Positions 35,281 to 35,343 of a stretch of 35,343 nt of DNA are shown piece after piece. The number at the start of each line of letters is the position of its first letter. The first letter of the stretch is position 1. The DNA comes from Planctomycetota bacterium (GTDB lineage: Bacteria; Planctomycetota; Planctomycetia; Pirellulales; PLA5), in contig JAJDEG010000134.1 in the NCBI GenBank assembly GCA_029259895.1, positions 1 through 35,343 on the forward strand. The letters are read 5' to 3'. The notes under the pieces were generated by a model. The model made no database searches and was not told the origin of the DNA. It saw nothing but the letters and a program-made list of their open reading frames with translations. A program made the translations under genes and the position numbers.

Positions 35281-35343
35281 CGTAGGGTGGGTGGGAAGAA
35301 AGGTGTGGCCACCCCACCCGCCGGGCCCCAACGGGGTGGGCAC
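35281..35343. repeat. Dispersed GTAGGGTGGG element, cut by the window end
   Basis: CGTAGGGTGGGTGGG starts 19 bases after the ABC-F stop, followed by GTGGCCACCCCACCC and GGGGTGGGCAC, giving several imperfect inverted copies of the same core. It is the third member of this family in the window and continues past the right edge. Confidence 0.55.

Overview
The window (35.3 kb, GC-rich, mostly coding) reads as an ordinary chromosomal segment of a planctomycete, most likely of the Pirellula/Blastopirellula side. This is an inference. It rests on long proline/arginine-rich proteins, a type II secretion/type IV pilus-like cluster with very large pseudopilin-type proteins, an exported PEP-CTERM serpin, a CE15-like esterase, and dispersed intergenic elements built on CGTAGGGTGGG. 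I saw no tRNA, rRNA, CRISPR array, transposase or phage gene.

Layout. 1-3.05 kb: the 3' part of purL (cut by the left edge) followed by purQ, for purine synthesis. 3.3-4.9 kb: a short Hsp70-like chaperone without a C-terminal lid. 5.1-6.6 kb (minus): an exported inhibitory-type serpin with a PEP-CTERM sorting tail. 6.95-9.8 kb (plus): surE, a CtBP-like D-2-hydroxyacid dehydrogenase and a short-chain dehydrogenase with an odd insertion. 9.9-10.8 kb (minus): a GlpG-type rhomboid protease. 11.16-11.25 kb (minus): a 29-residue, extremely basic reading frame with a good ribosome binding site.

11.5-27.1 kb (minus) is the main block: nine genes transcribed right to left in the order GspE/PilB ATPase, PilT ATPase, second GspE/PilB ATPase, GspF platform protein, four proteins with prepilin signals, and a 1,545-residue GspK-like protein. 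A strong hairpin follows the last gene. Together they encode the inner-membrane motor and pseudopilus of a type II secretion or type IV pilus-like machine. Secretin, GspC/L/M and prepilin peptidase are not in the window and must be elsewhere.

27.7-31.6 kb (minus): thiC followed closely by an exported CehA/McbA-type metallohydrolase. 31.9-33.3 kb (minus): an exported CE15-like esterase. 33.5-35.3 kb (plus): an ABC-F ATPase. The window ends inside a dispersed GTAGGGTGGG-type repeat.

Most promising items for follow-up are the 29-residue basic gene, the PEP-CTERM serpin, the giant GspK-like protein, the extra hydrophobic insertion in GspF, and the intergenic C-rich and GTAGGGTGGG sequence families, one of which takes the place of a ribosome binding site before purQ.
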